DNA from: Lobosporangium transversale
Lineage: Eukaryota > Mortierellomycota > Mortierellomycetes > Mortierellales > Mortierellaceae
Length of the DNA stretch: 64,000 nt
NCBI RefSeq assembly: GCF_002105155.1
Contig: NW_019029022.1
Coordinates: forward strand, 124,001-188,000
Direction of reading: 5' to 3'
The notes under the pieces are model-generated. The model made no database searches. It had not been told where the DNA came from and saw only the letters and a program-made list of their open reading frames with translations. The translations under genes were made by a program, and so were the position numbers. Shown here one piece after another: positions 60,142 through 64,000 of this stretch (its first letter is position 1; each line of letters begins with the position of its first letter).

Positions 60142-60415
60142 GGGCAACCACCTCAGGAGAAGCAGAAGAAGGGGGAGTGACAACGACGGCAGGAGCAGGA
60201 ACAACGGCAGGAGTAGAAGAAGAAGCAGAAGCAGGAGGAGTGGTAGGGGTCGAAGGAGTGATAGGAGAGTGAGAAGTGGCAGCAGGACGCGACTCTGGAG
60301 ACGTGCCCAAAGACAGACTTAAGCTCTTGTCCGAAGAGGGAAGCATTGTCTTGGTGGAAGTGGTTGGTCTTGGGCAAGGAGGAACCTCGTCTTTCTTAAT
60401 AACAGTGCGGGCCAT
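59699..60415 (-). CDS. Antisense open frame inside retrotransposon
   Basis: Reads against gag-pol from ATG at 60415 to a stop at 59699: 238 aa. The frame stays open further upstream to 60565, through a poly-A tract. The first 135 residues are Ser/Thr/Pro-rich (SPITPSTPTTPPASASSS); the last 85 are charged and helix-like (KRVRAKYLLHGEVAFSRGL, APEERHEIELDLSLATRD). About 440 bases overlap the pol tail, the rest lies between pol and the 3' LTR. Its composition is more protein-like than the opposing sense tail. No family recognised. Known parallels are antisense extra genes of some plant Gypsy elements; homology is not claimed. Confidence 0.55.
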   Translation of the reverse strand: MARTVIKKDEVPPCPRPTTSTKTMLPSSDKSLSLSLGTSPESRPAATSHSPITPSTPTTPPASASSSTPAVVPAPAVVVTPPSSASPEVVALTDHEVGPSSVSPFAAEKSSPESPQSQTVPPPARELNKRSAEAFQDIDEPIEKRVRAKYLLHGEVAFSRGLADQSRLRERLRSRKVQLAPEERHEIELDLSLATRDVEIGLECLRLLCPPAPDPDLAGVIDLAREVVRCRRSGDSSQ

Positions 60416-60754
60416 GATGACGATGAAGTAGTTCAAGCAGGGCAAGGAGGAAGGAGTTGCGAATGAAAAAAAAGAAAAAAAAAAAAAAAAAAAAAGGGAA
60501 TGGAGGAATGAACCAACATTTATGTCCATGGCAACATCATCATGTGGAAGTAATGGCGTGATCACGGATCAAAATGATTGGCCGAAGAAAGAAAATTTTC
60601 CTTGGTCGATGCCAAGGCGAACCAAAGGGTGACAAGAACAATGATGCAATGACCAAAATGCGGGGTAGCAAGAGTCAAGGTGGTAGAAGCGCAAACAGCA
60701 CAATGAGTTTCTTTCTTTTTGAGCTGCGGCTTGGCGGAGCCGAACTTCGCAGCT

Positions 60755-60762
60755 GGTGGGGG
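60755..60762 (+). promoter_or_regulatory. Candidate polypurine tract
   Basis: GGTGGGGG directly before the 3' LTR, the position where plus-strand priming takes place. Confidence 0.55.
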
Positions 60763-61126
60763 TGTTGGTTTTAGTTTTAGTCACGTGTAGAGGGTTCGCC
60801 ACCAACTATTTAACGAGCAACAGCTCAGGAAAATCTGGCTCCTTGTTCCTTATTTTTACACAAGAGCCATTTGAGTACTGACTGTTCTCGTCCAGGTAAA
60901 GAGCCCTCACAACGTTCGTCGTTAGTAGCCATAGATCATTAAAGGTTCCTTATTTTTACACAAGAGCCATTTGAGTACTGACTGTTCTCGTCCAGTCTTT
61001 GAGTAGTGTGTGTGTTCTTTTATTGTGTTAGAATTATTTATCTATCTGCAGCTGGAAGTGACCGGCTTCATAATCCACCAAAACGACCTAAATCTCCTAC
61101 CACATCTGCCCCTAAATTTTGCAACA
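60763..61126 (+). repeat. 3' LTR
   Basis: 364 bases, no difference from the 5' LTR seen on reading both through. Confidence 0.95.
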
Positions 61127-61130
61127 ACAT

Positions 61131-61671
61131 CAGTACCCAAAATTCTGTACCTAGATTTTTAGTACAGTAAAGCTTTATAATTGTCCGGAAGGGTCTGAGA
61201 GTGCCTTGTCCCGATATTCAAAAAGTTCATGTTGCGCTCAGACCAGCATTGCAGAGGAGAGCACGAAGATCCCGATGCGTGGTACTAACTAAACATTGGC
61301 CCGAACAAATCCTATGTAAAGTAAAGTTGAATATCTTTTTGTTCAAACAATGGCCTTTCAAAAAAAAAAAAAAAAAAATGGAGAGAAAGGCTTGTCTCGT
61401 TGACAGCCATCTCCCTCGCAATATGAACTAACACATGAACTAGCTTTCTGGCATTTTGGGTACAGAGCGCTTTACTAGATACAGTGTATTAGGATAAATA
61501 AGATATTTCTTTGACCTCTTTCATTAACAGCCCTGAAGCCCTTTATATATCTGCAGCGGAAGTACTCCTATGGAAGATTTGATAAGAGGCAATTAAGGAA
61601 GTATCCTTCTTCAAAATCGCTTTAAGTATTATAAAACACGTCCTTGTCCTCTGGCAGCTTGTGGCCAGTTT
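61131..61671. other. Intergenic DNA right of the retrotransposon
   Basis: 3' flank of carboxylesterase copy 2. An A run is at about 61360-61377. No supported gene. Confidence 0.45.
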
Positions 61672-63743
61672 TCAGCTCCACTCCTTCTCTCCAGGGGCAG
61701 CAATTCCCAGGAAACCAACGCGTAAAGCTTTCACACTGTCATTCTTTCCATGTGTCTCATACACCCACTTCTCAGATCTTTCCCACAACTCCATCACATC
61801 CTTGCCTTCCCTAGCAACATGTTCTGCTTCGACAGTGCACTGAGGTGTCAGGACTATAGCTTCTTTAGCGGTGCTATGGTGCTTGTAGTCATCCAAGGGA
61901 TGTGTGATCCTGGCTGGGAAAAGATCCACCCCATCCTTTGTCTTTGTTCCAGTAGTCTCTCCATACGCAAATTGGATCCACATCGTCTGTACTCGCTCCA
62001 TGAATCGTTTTTCATCCTCATTCAAGACTTTCTCGAGTGCATAGTCTGGTCCGAACACATACACAAGATCAAGACCATGATGCGCACCCCAGCCACGGCC
62101 AACAGCATCCACTGCCTCAATAGAGCGTTCAAAATAATACTGAAATAACTTGAACCTTTCTTCTCCCTCCTTTGAACCCTCGCGCAACGGCTGTGTTGAT
62201 GGTTGGGAGGACCTGTCCAGGTCTTTGCGCTTGGAGAGTGCTCGTAGGATAGAAAAAGTAGGAAAGGTGAAGTGGTAATCCTGCAATACTCGTGCACACA
62301 TTCGCTTTGCATCCGAGTCGGTCTTTGGTTTTCCATACACCTTTTCCCACAGCTGTCGGCTGGTTTCATCAGGGGGACAGAATTTTTCGTACAGTCTCGG
62401 TAACCCCTCTACTGTTTCTACCCCAAGGGCTGATACGAACATAATCATCTCGTGCAATGTGGCTCCAATCATGACAGCTCTGACACCTTGGTCGAACATA
62501 TCGGTTTTATGAATCCGTAAGCGTACGTCTTCAGGGATCATCACTCCATCCACATAGGGTGCGAACATTCGAATCTTCGCAGAAGATGCGATTTGTCCCA
62601 ACTCTTTACCGGGCACTTTTTTCAGTAGCTCAAGCTTCTCTTTCCCAGATAGCTCCTTAGGGATATTAAAGTGATTGACCAGATAATCGAAATATATTTT
62701 CCCTTCCACATGAGGCCGGATAGCTGCAAGGGTAGTCATAGCACCGGAATGCATAATTGCCCGGTGAAAGAGACCATGATGCTGAGGAGTCAACGTATGA
62801 CAATTGATGCTTATAGCACCAGCTGATTGACCCATAGCCGTGATATTGGAGGGATCACCACCAAAAGCTGCAATGTTGTTGTGGACCCATTCAAACGCAA
62901 GACGTTGGTCTTGAAGTCCCCAGTTCCCGGTAGCCCTCTCGTAATCAGTCTTGAGATTTGGATCCGACTCAATATCTGCAATAAGCTCTGGACAAGAGAA
63001 GAACCCGTGGAAGTTAAGTCGATAGTTGGGAACAACCACAATCACAGGACGCCCTAGCTTTGTTGCCTGGCGGACCAGATTACTGCCATCTAAAATAGCC
63101 GACTCTTTTATTTAATAACTGCTTTCTTCCCCCTTTCTTTCACTCATTCATTCATTCTTTCTCTGATCCCTTAATGTGAGAAGGAAAGATTATAATTTTA
63201 AATGCATATCAAATCTTACCATAGAGCTCCATAACATTGGCGCCATCACTAAATCCACCTCCATGAATATACACAATGACAGCTACACCTTTGCCCTTCG
63301 CTTGTGCTGCCTCGGTTACTTCCTTTTTCAGTGTATCCTCATGCACAAAAACGTTGAGGTTCAGACAGTTCTTTTCATCAAACTTCGTAGTCTCGTCGTC
63401 AAAGTCGATAAGTGAATAGGAATTAATCACTCTTGAAAAACGCACTTCCCCTTTTGGTTGAGGACAGACAGGCCTAAGGAGAAGAACAGGAAACCCATAC
63501 AGAAGTTCATTGGTATGCATTTCTTTTTTCTTTTATTTTCTTTTCTTTTATTTTTATTTTTTGGATCCATATACCCCAATTTGGTCGCATCACGAACACC
63601 GGTCCATGGCTCAGGCTTAACAGCAGGCCGCCACCTCTCATGAACGACACCGAAGGGAACATTCAAGAAGCGAACAACATCTTTGTTTGGATCCAATGCA
63701 CCTTGGATAACACCTTGGTTTGCAATGTGAATCTGAGTTGTGT
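61672..63743 (-). CDS. Type-B carboxylesterase, copy 2 (start codon disturbed)
   Basis: Paralogue of copy 1 with the same three-exon layout: first exon to 63575, then 63473-63220 and 63089-61672. Oxyanion motif IHGGGFSDG, nucleophile GQSAGA, catalytic His in GAHHGLDLVYVFG. The ATG equivalent to copy 1 is at about 63753, but four bases are missing just after it, so it is out of frame with the conserved PSDTTQIHIANQG reading. No other in-frame ATG is seen in the first exon, so an upstream exon, a downstream start or loss of function are all possible. Exon 3 is otherwise intact. Parts are identical in DNA to copy 1, others clearly diverged. Confidence 0.8.
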
Positions 63744-63753
63744 CTGATGGCTC

Positions 63754-64000
63754 ATATTGGAAAAAAAAAAAAAAAAAAAAAAAAAAGTAGAGGAAAAAGG
63801 GAACGGAAGTAGGATATAACTTGAAAAGAAAGAAAAGAAAGAAAGAGATGGAGTGAGAGAAAGAGAGGATAGGGTAGGAAGGGCATCTTTTTCTACGAGC
63901 CCCGCAGTAAGGAATTTTCTCTTAAGGTCATTTGCTTTATGAACCCATCTTGCCTGAAACTATCGGCCTTGGATCCAGAGCTTGAGTGCACAGTCATTCT
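63754..64000. other. Upstream region of carboxylesterase copy 2
   Basis: A run at about 63760-63786, then purine-rich DNA to the window end. No gene seen. Confidence 0.4.

Larger units (their letters stand above)
54198..61126 (+). mobile_element. Full-length Ty3/Gypsy LTR retrotransposon
   Basis: 6.93 kb element with 364-base LTRs at both ends, flanked by a 4-base direct repeat ACAT (54194-54197 and 61127-61130). LTRs start TGTTG and end CAACA. Gene order gag, protease, reverse transcriptase, RNase H, integrase is that of Ty3/Gypsy (Metaviridae). LTR copies read as identical, pointing to a recent insertion between the two carboxylesterase genes. A one-base frame change sits in the reverse transcriptase. 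An antisense frame occupies the 3' part. Confidence 0.95.

Noticed and set aside
1-64000. CRISPR arrays, rRNA, tRNA genes, telomere repeats
   Set aside because: Looked for by eye; none seen. A small tRNA or snoRNA could be missed without a covariance-model search.

Overview
The window is fungal nuclear DNA. Genes are split by short introns (about 70-150 bases), the intergenic DNA is AT-rich and full of long A or T runs, and the products are eukaryotic (Mediator subunit, ataxin-10, HIT zinc finger, AroQ-type chorismate mutase). Gene style (F-box protein with low-complexity inserts, WD40 fossils, many lipase/esterase genes) suggests an early-diverging fungus of the Mortierella type. That placement is inference, not proof. 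Exon joins were worked out by hand from splice signals and reading-frame continuity; summed exon lengths divide by three in every complete model.

Layout. 1-1603 (-): alpha/beta hydrolase cut by the window edge. 2250-5418 (+): ataxin-10 homologue. 5.4-8.2 kb: AT-rich DNA with one possible orphan exon. 8298-11039 (+): F-box protein. 11.3-12.5 kb: decayed WD40 gene. 13675-14813 (+): PHOSPHO-type HAD phosphatase. 16093-25381 (+): Mediator subunit 12 in 13 exons. 25871-27194 (+): chorismate mutase. 29425-37932: an 8.5 kb inverted duplication whose outer 3 kb arms are nearly identical and whose centre is strongly diverged. 37932-39683: a 339-base direct repeat in two copies around a foldback sequence and a decayed gene. 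39824-40629 (+): ZNHIT3-like HIT zinc finger. 40896-41480 (-): SDHAF2/Sdh5. 45739-48808 (+): cyclic-nucleotide phosphodiesterase. 49088-51064 (+): phosphoglycerate dehydrogenase. 51405-53566 and 61672-63743 (-): two tandem type-B carboxylesterases separated by a full-length Ty3/Gypsy retrotransposon (54198-61126) with identical LTRs.

The host genes do not form a pathway cluster; they are ordinary housekeeping loci (transcription, amino-acid synthesis, snoRNP assembly, respiration, cAMP signalling). The accessory interest lies in the palindrome, in the antisense reading frame in the 3' part of the retrotransposon, in three GC-AG introns in two neighbouring genes, and in the mosaic identity of the two esterases.
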